Source: Candidatus Nitrotoga sp. BS (GTDB lineage Bacteria; Pseudomonadota; Gammaproteobacteria; Burkholderiales; Gallionellaceae). Taken from it: a stretch of DNA of 46,225 nt. Made by a program: the position numbers and the translations under genes. This document shows, one piece after another, positions 17,924-26,801 of the stretch. Location of the stretch: NCBI RefSeq assembly GCF_927797785.1, contig NZ_CAKMLL010000031.1, positions 1-46,225 of the forward strand, given 5' to 3'. The notes below the pieces were generated by a model. The model saw only the letters and a list, made by a program, of their open reading frames with translations. It did no database searches and had not been told where the DNA came from. The stretch's first letter is position 1, and the number at the start of each line of letters is the position of its first letter.

Positions 17924-18260
17924 GTGCGTCCAGCGAAGGCTGGCGTGTTCAGCAGGAGTCGCTGGAGCAAGGTAGACCTTATAACCGGTAAATCCGGGAA
18001 ATGGGTTGAAGGCGGGAGGGAGGCGGACGGGTTAGTAGTAGCGATAAAGCGGAGTAATGTCCGTGGAGCGAAGGTACCCTGCTGCATTGTAATTTCTCTG
18101 ACACAAGAAAGGCAGGGACGAAATGATAAAAACGTCCGTTAGTTTGCAAGATCTGAGAAGGAGAATATAACGTCAAGGCGAAGGCAGAACCGGTGATTGT
18201 CAAGCTAGTTGTCGGTGTGCCAAGAAGGAAAGCGACGGGCAGCGAGCAGCACCGTAGCAA
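17924..18260 (+). mobile_element. Group II intron remnant (5' part and start of maturase)
   Basis: GTGCGTCCAGCGAAGGCTGG at 17924 matches the 5' boundary style of bacterial group II introns (GUGYG). At 18123 a frame reads M-I-K-T-S-V-S-L-Q-D-L-R-R-R-I, then stops and resumes one base shifted as VKAKAEP (18172-18192). This is the conserved start of an intron reverse transcriptase (LQDLRRRIYVKAKAEP). Homology then fades and no RT core, domain V or domain VI is seen. The remnant is unrelated in position and strand to the intron at 14789-15575. Confidence 0.6.
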
Positions 18261-18304
18261 AGAAAATCAGGAAAAGCGGACATTTCTATTTAGCGTTGAC
18301 AGAC

Positions 18305-19111
18305 TTAAACAGCGATTCTGCGCCGAGCCGCAAAAATACCAACCAGTCCAGCGGCAATAAGCATTACTGTGGCGGGTTCGGGAACAGTAGGTACTGGAAT
18401 AGCAGTTGGATCCACATTCACCGCACTAATCTGGCCCGCATTGACCAGAATATTAGTCGAAGTTCCGGCACCACTCGGCACCGGGGTAGGATTGGTTAAA
18501 ACCGATGGGTCGAGCAATCCGTCAATATCTACGTCAAAAGTGGCAAGCGGCAGAATTGGCGCGCCATTGTTGTCGGTGAATAATCCTGACAAAGCTGATA
18601 CGAGCTGGAACGAAAGATTGAACATTGGGCTGAGCCCGAATCCATCGTAATAAGCTATGTCGCTGGCAGTCGAAGCGATGGCCAATTTATATGAGGTGAG
18701 TTCCAAGGCTTGAGCATCCGGAATTAAGCTGCCACCATTGCCTAAATACAACTTAATTGCTCCAATGCCAGGGTTGAAGGCGGCATTACCATTATTGTCT
18801 AAGTTGCCGCTCAGCCCATCAAAACGGAAATACAAATCCGTGTAAGCGGAGGGGAGTCCCAGGCCGAGCGGGTTAAATGCGCCGCTTTTCTGGTATTGCA
18901 CCCATTGCAGCGAACCGCTGAACGTAAAGGCCTGGCTAAATGCGGAATTCCCGGAAATGATTTGATCTAATTCGGAGTAGCCGTTGAGCGTAACCGCCCC
19001 GATCTGGGTCGCATTCGTGCCGCCGACAGCGCCAAGATTAAAATTCCACTCAGAAGCAGCGCCCCAAACAATATTTTGAACATTCGCTCCACCATTTTCT
19101 GCCATCGCCAT
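18305..19111 (-). CDS. PEP-CTERM sorting-signal protein, apparently lacking its signal peptide
   Basis: A 268-residue protein whose last 25 residues (VPEPATVMLIAAGLVGIFAA, then RRR) are a PEP-CTERM signal: VPEP, a membrane helix and a basic tail. Such proteins are processed by exosortase in Gram-negatives that make exopolysaccharide. The body is Gly/Asn/Ser-rich and beta-like. The readable start is MAMAENGGANVQNIVWGAAS, which is not a signal peptide, and the frame upstream is closed by a stop 14 codons earlier with no start codon. The N-terminus is therefore probably lost, or export fails. No exosortase gene is in this window. Confidence 0.75.
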   Translation of the reverse strand: MAMAENGGANVQNIVWGAASEWNFNLGAVGGTNATQIGAVTLNGYSELDQIISGNSAFSQAFTFSGSLQWVQYQKSGAFNPLGLGLPSAYTDLYFRFDGLSGNLDNNGNAAFNPGIGAIKLYLGNGGSLIPDAQALELTSYKLAIASTASDIAYYDGFGLSPMFNLSFQLVSALSGLFTDNNGAPILPLATFDVDIDGLLDPSVLTNPTPVPSGAGTSTNILVNAGQISAVNVDPTAIPVPTVPEPATVMLIAAGLVGIFAARRRIAV

Positions 19112-19315
19112 ATTAAAAATTATCTTGCAATAATAATATCCAAAGATTACAAGTTAGTATCCTTGAGGTCATTGCTGTTAATGGCAGTCTCCTAAAATAT
19201 ACAGCGCGTGTTCGTCCAGGGGAGAGGGCGCGACGCTGAGCGTAGCTACTAGTGGTTTGTTATTGGCCTCCGTGTTCCGTCTAACTCCCCTTAAAGTTTC
19301 TCCGTCAGGGTCTTC
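19112..19315. other. Divergent intergenic region between the PEP-CTERM gene and the YVTN protein gene
   Basis: About 200 bp between divergent genes. The side near 19115-19145 is AT-rich. It should hold the promoter of the plus-strand secreted-protein operon, but I see no clear -35/-10 pair, and the ribosome site before 19316 is weak. Confidence 0.4.
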
Positions 19316-22300
19316 ATGGGCATGCTCAAGCGTTTTGTTTGGATCATATTGCTTGGCTGCGCGGGGGTTATTGTCCGCGCCGAGCAAGCGCAAGCGGTTA
19401 CCAGCATTCCCAACCAAACCAGCGGCCCCTACGCCTACATCACCAATTACGGCAGCAACAACGTCTCGGTCATCGACACCGCGAATGATACTGTGCTGGC
19501 GACCATCGCCGTCGGCTATGGCCCCTATGGCGTGACTGTCTCGCCCGACGCCACCCGGGTGTATGTGGCCAACTACGTGAGCAGCAGCGTCTCGGTGATC
19601 GACGCCACCACTAATAGCGTACTGGCTACCGTACCGATTGCGACCCGCCCCTACGGCTTGGCGGTCTCCCCCGACGGCCGACATGTATATGTCGTGGCCT
19701 ATTTCAGCAACAATGTCTCGGTGATCGACACCGCTAGCAACACCGTGACGGCGACGATTCCGGTGGGCCAGCGTCCGCATGGCGTCGTGGTCAGCCAAGA
19801 CAACAAGCAGGTGTATGTCGCGAACTATGCGACCAACGACATCACCGTGATTGACGCCACCCTGAATAGCGTGTCCGCGACCATTCCACTGCCCGCCAAC
19901 AGCAATCCCTTCGGGTTGGCGCAGACCTTGGATAGCAGCAAACTCTATGTCACGGGCTGGAGCAGTAACGCCGTGTACGTTGTAGATACCGCGCGCAAGG
20001 CCGTAACAGCGACGATTCCCGTGGGCATGCGGCCGGTAAGTGCAGCGGTGAGCCCGGACGCTAGCCGGGTGTATGTCTCCAACTACAACGGCAGTACATC
20101 GATCACCTCGGTATCGGTGATCGATGCGGCCAGCAATATCATCACTAATACAATCACGGTCGGCACCCGCCCATACGCGTTTGGCAGTTTCATCAGCCTG
20201 CCGCAGCCGACGCTTTCTCTTTCTATATCAGGGCCGGACCTCCTCAACAACCCGATACCGAATGTCCTTTTTATTTATGGCACGGATTGCAATGGCAACC
20301 TTTGCCAAGTGTCGAACAATTACTTCAGCACCTTCGACCTGAGTGCCCAGCTAAACAACCAGCCGATTGGCAGCTTAACCACCTTCAATCCGACGCCCTC
20401 GAATGGAGGGCAACCCGGCGGTTCGGCAAGCTACACCCCGGCGAGCCGTTTACCGGAAGGAGCCAACAGCCTCAGCGCACAGGTCCAGGACCGGTTTGGC
20501 CACTTCACTTCACCGCTGACGAGAGCTTTCACCGTCGACACCATTGCGCCGAAGTTCCTGACGCTTGCGCCGACGAGCGGCGGCGTTTATCTGAATCCCA
20601 CCGTCACAGTGAGCGGCAGCATCGACGATCCCACCGCTAGCATCTATTTCTCTAGCGTACCGTTGATATTTTTTGGTAACCAGGAAGGACCGAATTTCAC
20701 TTTTCCGACCACCCTGGTGCCGGGACTCAATAACATAAATCTTAGCGCCATAGACTTGGCCGGGAACAACACAAAGACCAGTCTGAGCTTTACCTATACC
20801 CCCTTTATCCTTCACGTCAGCTCCCCTCAAAACAATGACTCGATCTATGGCAATCAGGTGACGGTGTCGGGGTATTTTAGCGGCACGAGCAATGCGAGTG
20901 TGAGCGTCAATGGCGTAGCGGCCAGTGTGAACGGCGTCAATTTCACGGCGGCTAACGTACCGCTGATCTCCGGTACCAATACCCTGCTGGTGACAGGTAT
21001 CCGCGCGGACGATGGCAAAGTTCAAACCCAGCAACTCAGCGTCTTCAGTTACGCCCCGAGTATAGCGATCACCGCACCGCTTAATGGCGCAACGTTTACA
21101 GGTAATAGCGCGCTGGTCACGGGCACGTTTACCGGGTTGGTGGCGACGGTCACGGTGAATGGTGTCACGGCCACGCTTAGTGGCAACAATTTCTCCGCAT
21201 CGGTACCGTTAGTCTTTGGCAACAATACGCTGGTAGCCACTGCCACCACAGCCCCCGCCGTCACAGTCATTCTCCTCAGTGCGACGCAAACGGTGAATGT
21301 CACTAGCTCGGCGCCCTCAATTGCCATTGCCAGTCCGACGGCCAATGCAACGCTCAACACCGCGATTGTCGCGGTGAGCGGAACATTTAATGGGCCATCG
21401 AATACGAGCATCACGGTCAATGGCGTGGCGGCAATAATAACGGGGAACACCTACACCGCCACGGTTCCGGTACGCTATGGCCCAAATACGTTGACGGCCA
21501 ATCTCACTGCCGGCGCGACGACAGTGATCACCGCCGTGGCGGTGATCGGCACACTGCCGAGCATCAGCATTACCGCTCCTGCGGCCAACGCGACGATTGC
21601 GGCCAGCTCGGTCACCGTGAGCGGCACGTTCCAAGGACCAGCCAGTTCGACGGTTTCGGTCAATGGCGTGGCGGCAACAGTAACGGGGAACACCTACACC
21701 GCAGCAAATGTGCCGCTAACCTTTGGCAGCAATACGCTGACAGTGACTCTCACCGCGCCGGACAACTCGACTGCGAGTGCAGCGGTGACGGTCACGAGCA
21801 CTACACCGACGGGGACTGGCACACTGCCGAGCATCAGCATTACCGCTCCTGCGGCCAACGCGACGATTGCGGCCAGCTCGGTCACCGTGAGCGGCACGTT
21901 CCAAGGACCAGCCAGTTCGACGGTTTCGGTCAATGGCGTGGCGGCAACAGTAACGGGGAACACCTACACCGCAGCAAATGTGCCGCTAACCTTTGGCAGC
22001 AATACGCTGACAGTGACTCTCACCGCGCCGGACAACTCGACCGCGAGTGCGGCAGTGACGGTAACAAGCACTACACCCACGGGGACTGGCTCACTGCCGA
22101 GCATCAGTATTACCGCTCCCGCAGCCAACGCAACAATCGCGGCCAGCTCGGTCACCGTGAGCGGCACGTTCCAAGCTTCGACCGGTGCGACGGTCTCGGT
22201 CAACGGCGTAGCGGCAACAGTAACCGGGAACACCTACACCGCAGCGAATGTCCCGCTAACTTTTGGCAGCAATACGCTGACAGTGACCGTCACCGCGCCG

Positions 22301-23158
22301 GACAACTCGACCGCGAGCGCGGTGGTGACGGTAACGAGCACTACACCCATGCTGACCATCGTCAGCCCCGCCGATGGCGCCAATATTAACGGCGATAGCA
22401 TCCTGGTCAGCGGTACGCTCTTGGCTCCAATCAATAACGGGGTGACCGTCAATGGCGTGGTGGCTAATGTCGAGAATGGAAAATTTTACGCCAACAACGT
22501 GCCCTTGCAGCCGGGGGTGAATATCTTGACGGTGATCTACACCCAGGCGGATGGAACAACGGCGATGCAAACACATAGCGTTAATAGCACCGGCACGAAT
22601 CCGCTTCAGGTTACGGCCAATGCTTATGCGGTTGCGGCATCGCTCAGCGTCAATCTTGTCCTGACGAGCCAAACGGGTAGTCCGATTCAAACCTTTAACA
22701 TCGATCCAGGTGGCAATGGCAGTGTCGATTTGAACTTGGATGGTAGTGTTAGCTTGACCTATCCTGCGCCCGGCACTTATGTCGTTAATGTGACCATTAC
22801 CGATGCGCTGGGAAGTCACAGTCAGGCGTTGGCGATTACGGTGTGGGATCCGGCGCAGATGGATAGTTTCTTTAACGCGGTGTGGACGGGGATGAATAAT
22901 GCCTTGATCGCTGGCGACAAGACGAAAGCGTTGACCTATCTGAATTCCAGTGCGCAAGCCAAGTATGGGCCTGTGTTCGATGCGTTGCTGCCTGATATGC
23001 CAGAAATTATTGCATCCTATTCGCCACTGCAACGATTGCAGATCTACCCAGATATCGGTGAATATGCGGTCAACCGGGTCATCCACGGCGTGAACCGGAT
23101 ATTCCTCATCTACTTCCTGCTCGACAACGACGGTGTGTGGCGCATCGACAGCATGTGA
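19316..23158 (+). CDS. Secreted YVTN beta-propeller protein with Ig-like repeat stalk
   Basis: A 1280-residue exported protein. Residues 1 to about 27 are a signal peptide (MGMLKRFVWIILLGCAGVIV, cleavage after AQA); the ATG at 19322 is an alternative start. About residues 38-300 hold six YVTN-type propeller repeats (for example YVANYVSSSVSVIDATTNSV) of 42-44 residues. A linker with a close Cys pair (GTDCNGNLC) follows. Eight Ig-like modules of the form ITAPxxxATxxxxxVTVSGTF then run to about residue 1045; three are encoded by near-identical 270-bp repeats. Next comes a PKD-like domain and a C-terminal domain of about 110 residues. The shape suggests a surface adhesin or binding protein with a propeller head. 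It heads a run of secreted-protein genes, the next starting 10 bp after its stop. Confidence 0.85.
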   Translation: MGMLKRFVWIILLGCAGVIVRAEQAQAVTSIPNQTSGPYAYITNYGSNNVSVIDTANDTVLATIAVGYGPYGVTVSPDATRVYVANYVSSSVSVIDATTNSVLATVPIATRPYGLAVSPDGRHVYVVAYFSNNVSVIDTASNTVTATIPVGQRPHGVVVSQDNKQVYVANYATNDITVIDATLNSVSATIPLPANSNPFGLAQTLDSSKLYVTGWSSNAVYVVDTARKAVTATIPVGMRPVSAAVSPDASRVYVSNYNGSTSITSVSVIDAASNIITNTITVGTRPYAFGSFISLPQPTLSLSISGPDLLNNPIPNVLFIYGTDCNGNLCQVSNNYFSTFDLSAQLNNQPIGSLTTFNPTPSNGGQPGGSASYTPASRLPEGANSLSAQVQDRFGHFTSPLTRAFTVDTIAPKFLTLAPTSGGVYLNPTVTVSGSIDDPTASIYFSSVPLIFFGNQEGPNFTFPTTLVPGLNNINLSAIDLAGNNTKTSLSFTYTPFILHVSSPQNNDSIYGNQVTVSGYFSGTSNASVSVNGVAASVNGVNFTAANVPLISGTNTLLVTGIRADDGKVQTQQLSVFSYAPSIAITAPLNGATFTGNSALVTGTFTGLVATVTVNGVTATLSGNNFSASVPLVFGNNTLVATATTAPAVTVILLSATQTVNVTSSAPSIAIASPTANATLNTAIVAVSGTFNGPSNTSITVNGVAAIITGNTYTATVPVRYGPNTLTANLTAGATTVITAVAVIGTLPSISITAPAANATIAASSVTVSGTFQGPASSTVSVNGVAATVTGNTYTAANVPLTFGSNTLTVTLTAPDNSTASAAVTVTSTTPTGTGTLPSISITAPAANATIAASSVTVSGTFQGPASSTVSVNGVAATVTGNTYTAANVPLTFGSNTLTVTLTAPDNSTASAAVTVTSTTPTGTGSLPSISITAPAANATIAASSVTVSGTFQASTGATVSVNGVAATVTGNTYTAANVPLTFGSNTLTVTVTAPDNSTASAVVTVTSTTPMLTIVSPADGANINGDSILVSGTLLAPINNGVTVNGVVANVENGKFYANNVPLQPGVNILTVIYTQADGTTAMQTHSVNSTGTNPLQVTANAYAVAASLSVNLVLTSQTGSPIQTFNIDPGGNGSVDLNLDGSVSLTYPAPGTYVVNVTITDALGSHSQALAITVWDPAQMDSFFNAVWTGMNNALIAGDKTKALTYLNSSAQAKYGPVFDALLPDMPEIIASYSPLQRLQIYPDIGEYAVNRVIHGVNRIFLIYFLLDNDGVWRIDSM
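21551..22347. repeat. Three tandem 270-bp repeats inside the Ig-like protein gene
   Basis: Units begin at 21551, 21821 and 22091. Units 1 and 2 are nearly identical for more than 200 bp; unit 3 is more diverged and slightly shorter. Each encodes one 90-residue Ig-like module with a Thr-rich linker. Confidence 0.92.
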
Positions 23159-23168
23159 AAGGGCGACA

Positions 23169-23876
23169 ATGACACACCATAACTTCTTCTGTGCGCTTCT
23201 GGCGTCTGTCTTGCTGTCTGCACCAGTTCACGCCACGACCTATTCAGCCGAGGCGATCGACGCGCAGATTGTGGATGCTAAAACCAATCAACCCCTGGAA
23301 GGGGTGATCGTCGTCGCGCATTGGGAGGTGAGTCGTGTGGTGCCAACTTTTGTTCCGATCATGCCTTTTGGAAATGACCCGCGCGGGCCGTTTCAATTAC
23401 AGATAATGGAAACGGTGACAGATGCGAATGGCCGTTTCCACTTTCCCGCGTGGGGGCCGTTGCCGGTACCGCCATTGGCGGCGCTAGGAGATCGTGATCC
23501 GGGTCTCATCTTCTTCAAGGAAGGCTACGTCCCCTGGGGTGCTTCGAATTACTACCCGAGCACCTTCGATTACTCAGCTAGTTCCACCCGTAGTTCAGAG
23601 GTCAACGGCACGACGATCAAGCTTAAGAAGTTTGAGGGTGACCTGCAAGCATATGCGGCTCAGTTCACTAATTTGAGCGTGAATTTGGGTTTTGCCACGT
23701 ATACGCGCATTGGCAATTGCGACTGGAAGCGTATTCCTCGGATGTTGGGGACGGTCATAAAAATAAAAAGATCGTTCCGCGAAAAGCTTATTTTCAGCGC
23801 CCTACCAAACCTGAATAGCATTCAACAAGACGGATGCGGTTCGGCAGAAGAATGGTTAAAGGACTATCTGAAATGA
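23169..23876 (+). CDS. Secreted protein with carboxypeptidase-regulatory-like fold, copy 1
   Basis: A 235-residue exported protein. The ATG at 23169 has a GGGCGA site upstream and gives the signal peptide MTHHNFFCALLASVLLSAPV ending HA. The mature start, AEAIDAQIVDAKTNQPLEGV then IVVAHW, with VTDANGRFHFPAW later, is the beta-sandwich pattern of carboxypeptidase-D regulatory (transthyretin-like) domains, which usually bind rather than catalyse. FFKEGYVPW matches the end of that fold. The C-terminal 80 residues (KKFEGDLQAYAAQFTNLS, CDWKRIPRMLGTVIKIK, DGCGSAEEWLKDYLK) are helical with two conserved Cys. It lies 10 bp after the propeller protein gene and is followed by a tandem duplicate. Confidence 0.8.
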   Translation: MTHHNFFCALLASVLLSAPVHATTYSAEAIDAQIVDAKTNQPLEGVIVVAHWEVSRVVPTFVPIMPFGNDPRGPFQLQIMETVTDANGRFHFPAWGPLPVPPLAALGDRDPGLIFFKEGYVPWGASNYYPSTFDYSASSTRSSEVNGTTIKLKKFEGDLQAYAAQFTNLSVNLGFATYTRIGNCDWKRIPRMLGTVIKIKRSFREKLIFSALPNLNSIQQDGCGSAEEWLKDYLK

Positions 23877-24658
23877 AACTACGTTTGTTACTTTTAGTCG
23901 CGTCGCTGAAAGGAATTCCTGGAATGAATAGCCATATCGTGATTTTATTGACGTCTGTCTTGCTGTCTGCGCCAGTTCACGCCACGACCTACTCCGCCGA
24001 GGCGATCGACGCGCAGATTGTGGATGCTAAAACCAATCAGCCTCTGGAAGGGGTGATCGTTGTAGCTCATTGGGAGGTGAGTCGTGTGGTGCCCAGCTTT
24101 GTTCCGATCATGCCTTTTGTAAATGACCCGCGCGGGCCATTTCAATTACAGATCATGGAAACGGTGACAGATGCGAATGGCCGTTTCCACTTTCCCGCGT
24201 GGGGGCCGTTGTCGGTACCGCCGTTAGCGGCGCTAGGAGATCGTGATCCGCATCTCATCTTCTTCAAGGAAGGCTACGTTCCCTGGGCTATTTCGAATGG
24301 CCACCCGAGTACCTTCGATTACTCGGCTAGTTCCACCCGTAGTTCAGAGCTCAATGGCACGACGATCAAGCTTAAGAAGTTTGAGGGTGACCTGCAAGCC
24401 TATGCGGCTCAGTTCACTAATTTGAGCGGGAATTTGAATTTTGTCAGAAATTATCGCGATGACACTTGTAACTGGAAACGCATTCCGCGGATGTTGGGGA
24501 CGGTCATAAAAATAAAAAGATCGTTCCGCGAAAAGCTTATTTTCAGCGCCCTACCAAATCTGGATGACATTCGACAAGACGGATGCGGTTCGGCAGAAGA
24601 ATGGTTAAAGGATTATCTGAAATGAAAGTACGCTTGTTAGTTTTAGTCGCGTCGCTGA
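23205..24658. repeat. Tandem duplication, two units offset by 749 bp
   Basis: Sequence from about 23205 to 23909 recurs at about 23954-24658. The offset is 749 bp both at the signal-peptide end (cagttcac at 23224 and 23973) and at the stop codons (23874 and 24623). The unit includes the first 12 codons of the downstream gene. Confidence 0.9.
23924..24625 (+). CDS. Secreted protein with carboxypeptidase-regulatory-like fold, copy 2
   Basis: A 233-residue paralogue of the preceding protein, sharing most of its sequence. The start chosen is the ATG at 23924 (MNSHIVILLTSVLLSAPVHA), which gives a normal signal peptide. An in-frame ATG at 23873, overlapping the previous stop, would add MKLRLLLLVASLKGIPG, which copies the signal peptide start of the next gene. 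Differences from copy 1 cluster in GHPSTFDYS and FVRNYRDDTCNW. The two C-terminal Cys are kept. It was formed by a tandem duplication with constant 749-bp offset. Confidence 0.8.
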   Translation: MNSHIVILLTSVLLSAPVHATTYSAEAIDAQIVDAKTNQPLEGVIVVAHWEVSRVVPSFVPIMPFVNDPRGPFQLQIMETVTDANGRFHFPAWGPLSVPPLAALGDRDPHLIFFKEGYVPWAISNGHPSTFDYSASSTRSSELNGTTIKLKKFEGDLQAYAAQFTNLSGNLNFVRNYRDDTCNWKRIPRMLGTVIKIKRSFREKLIFSALPNLDDIRQDGCGSAEEWLKDYLK

Positions 24659-26715
24659 TTAGTGCGCCGCCGGTCGCCGCGTACAAACAAAGTACGCACG
24701 AGGCAATGTCAAGAAATGCAGTGATAGCTTCGGATATCAACAAGGATTCCGCGGTAATGAGCCAGCTGGGCTTACCACCGTTCGCAACTGATCCCAGGTT
24801 TTCCACTTCTGCCTTTTTCGCATCACCGACGACCATTTTGGAGCTGTTTGCAAAAGGTGCCAACGACGAAGATGATGGCCTCCGCTCATTGCATCATTTT
24901 TTTAATCCGCTAACGAATGCGAGCATGTACACCCCGCCTTGGTCGGATTCGCCGGACTGGGCGGTTAGCGCTCCGGACGATCCGAGTTCAGTGAAGTTTT
25001 CTTTCAAGCAGGCACGGGAATATCTATGGCAGGCCACGGCCAACCCACTCAATAGTTATGCGTTCCGGCAGAAGCAATTTGGCATGATGTTCGAGTCTCT
25101 GGGACATGTGATTCATCATTTGGAAGATATGACTCAGCCGCAACATGTGCGCGACGATCAGCATTGTGATATCGATCTGTGTAGGTTGGTCGGGCAGTAT
25201 AGCCCGAGTCTTTATGAGAGTTTTACCGCCAAAGAAGACGGCACCCTCCCTTTTGGTGGTTATGACCCCGTATATTCAAGCGCCGACACAGCATCCTTTA
25301 ACACGATGCGCAACTTCTGGACTACTACCGTAAATGACAATACGGGAAAAGGTATTGCTGAGTACACGAATAGAGGATTCGTGAGCAAGGGTACGAATTT
25401 AGACACAACAGTATTCGCGCAACCTGCTCTTGGCAGTTCCACGGCGCTGGATACCGACATCGCCACGCTGTGCGGAGAAGATGCACTTATGGGATACGCA
25501 GCATGCCCCGCCGGCTTGAGTGGGGCGATGACCATGTACAGCAGTATCGTGACCGACAACTACCGCACTACAGCAGGAACCCGGGTCAATTCACGCACCA
25601 GCACCCAATCGATTTTCGACCAAGATTTGCAAGATGCGGGCGGGGGGCAGATTTTTTCGCTCAACCGTTTCAACTTTCATACCGCGCAAAGTTTGCTGAT
25701 TCCCCGCGCCGTTGGGTATTCCGCCGGCCTGATCAACTATTTTTTCCGCGGCAAGATGCAAATCAGCTTGCCACCTGATGGCGTGTATAGCCTCATCGAT
25801 GGCACGACTACCGGGTTCTCGAAGGTCAAACTGGGATTAACCAATGCTAGCCCGCCAGGTGAAGACATGACCGACGGGACGCTGGTGGCTGTCGCTAAAT
25901 TTCATCGCAATACGTGTTATGCAGATGACCTTTCCGATGCATTGAACTTGAACGGCGATCTGACTTGTCGCAGCGAGGATGAAGAAATCGTCGTGTCCGC
26001 CCCACAAACAGGTGTCACGCTCGGCAACAGCCCGACTCAATTCACGTTCGATTTTAGCGAGCATCCTATTCCCAAAAATGCGACTGATCTTTATATCCAG
26101 GCGGTTTACCGAGGGCAGCTGGGGAGCGAGGCTGACGCAGTGGTGGTGGCCACCAAGGATATTTCCGAGCCCACTTACTTTTCCTATCACAACGACAGTG
26201 ATTACATTCAGATCGCCGGCCACGTCTATACCCGCCCACAAGTTAACGCTAATCCGGGTTTGCTGGCACTGGTGAAACCGACTAACTGCGTCATTGCAAG
26301 CTCGCCTCCGACGTTGGCCCCAATTTGTTTTCAGCCACTTACACTTAACCAGGATTGGATCGCTGGTAATAGTGCTGTATCACTGTATACAGTGAGCAAT
26401 TTACCGGTGCGGAGTTATACGCGCGTTGTGTTGTTAACGGATGCGGGCACAACAACCTCGATTGCCGATAAGATACAGCTATGTCAGCCTGACTCTGGTG
26501 CGATCACCCCCGTGGAAACTCAGCTTGATCTGACTACCAATACCTTCAAACATTCCACGATAAGATTCTGGCGCGGCTCTTACGGCTGGGAACACTATAG
26601 CTGTGCTTTCATTGGCGATGGTAGCGCCCCCGGCACGCCCGATGATCGCTCTAATGTAATTGCCCCTCGCACAGATGGAGCGGCAACCCCGACTGCCGTA
26701 CAGGTTTTGTTCTAA
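24622..26715 (+). CDS. Secreted protein resembling zinc-dependent phospholipase C / S1-P1 nuclease fold
   Basis: A 697-residue exported protein. The ATG at 24622 overlaps the previous stop (ATGA) and gives the signal peptide MKVRLLVLVASLISAPPVAA. Mature YKQSTHEAMSRNAV, then DDGLRSLHHFFNP and FESLGHVIHHLEDMTQPQHV then RDD, follow the His/Asp metal-ligand spacing of the zinc-dependent phospholipase C superfamily, where helices carry HxxxE/D metal sites. An N-terminal enzyme domain of about 380 residues is followed by about 300 beta-rich residues of unknown type. Being last of the secreted-protein genes, it may be the enzyme of the system. Lipid, phosphoester or nuclease activity cannot be separated from sequence alone. 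Confidence 0.65.
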   Translation: MKVRLLVLVASLISAPPVAAYKQSTHEAMSRNAVIASDINKDSAVMSQLGLPPFATDPRFSTSAFFASPTTILELFAKGANDEDDGLRSLHHFFNPLTNASMYTPPWSDSPDWAVSAPDDPSSVKFSFKQAREYLWQATANPLNSYAFRQKQFGMMFESLGHVIHHLEDMTQPQHVRDDQHCDIDLCRLVGQYSPSLYESFTAKEDGTLPFGGYDPVYSSADTASFNTMRNFWTTTVNDNTGKGIAEYTNRGFVSKGTNLDTTVFAQPALGSSTALDTDIATLCGEDALMGYAACPAGLSGAMTMYSSIVTDNYRTTAGTRVNSRTSTQSIFDQDLQDAGGGQIFSLNRFNFHTAQSLLIPRAVGYSAGLINYFFRGKMQISLPPDGVYSLIDGTTTGFSKVKLGLTNASPPGEDMTDGTLVAVAKFHRNTCYADDLSDALNLNGDLTCRSEDEEIVVSAPQTGVTLGNSPTQFTFDFSEHPIPKNATDLYIQAVYRGQLGSEADAVVVATKDISEPTYFSYHNDSDYIQIAGHVYTRPQVNANPGLLALVKPTNCVIASSPPTLAPICFQPLTLNQDWIAGNSAVSLYTVSNLPVRSYTRVVLLTDAGTTTSIADKIQLCQPDSGAITPVETQLDLTTNTFKHSTIRFWRGSYGWEHYSCAFIGDGSAPGTPDDRSNVIAPRTDGAATPTAVQVLF

Positions 26716-26801
26716 CCGGAAGTGGGTGTATGAGCGACCCAGAGCGCTTTCTGAGGTCGGCTGAGCTTTATGACTAATCAGGATGGGTTAGTCACACATT
26801 A

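Noticed and set aside
18250-18303. Possible IS21-type end (gcggacatttctatttagcg)
   Set aside because: It recalls ends of some insertion sequences, but no inverted partner or transposase is visible, so it is not listed as a feature.
21694-22233. Repeated minus-strand open frames of 72-89 codons opposite the Ig-like repeats
   Set aside because: They exactly mirror the 270-bp coding repeats, have no ribosome sites and are antisense shadows of the Thr/Ala-rich plus-strand protein.
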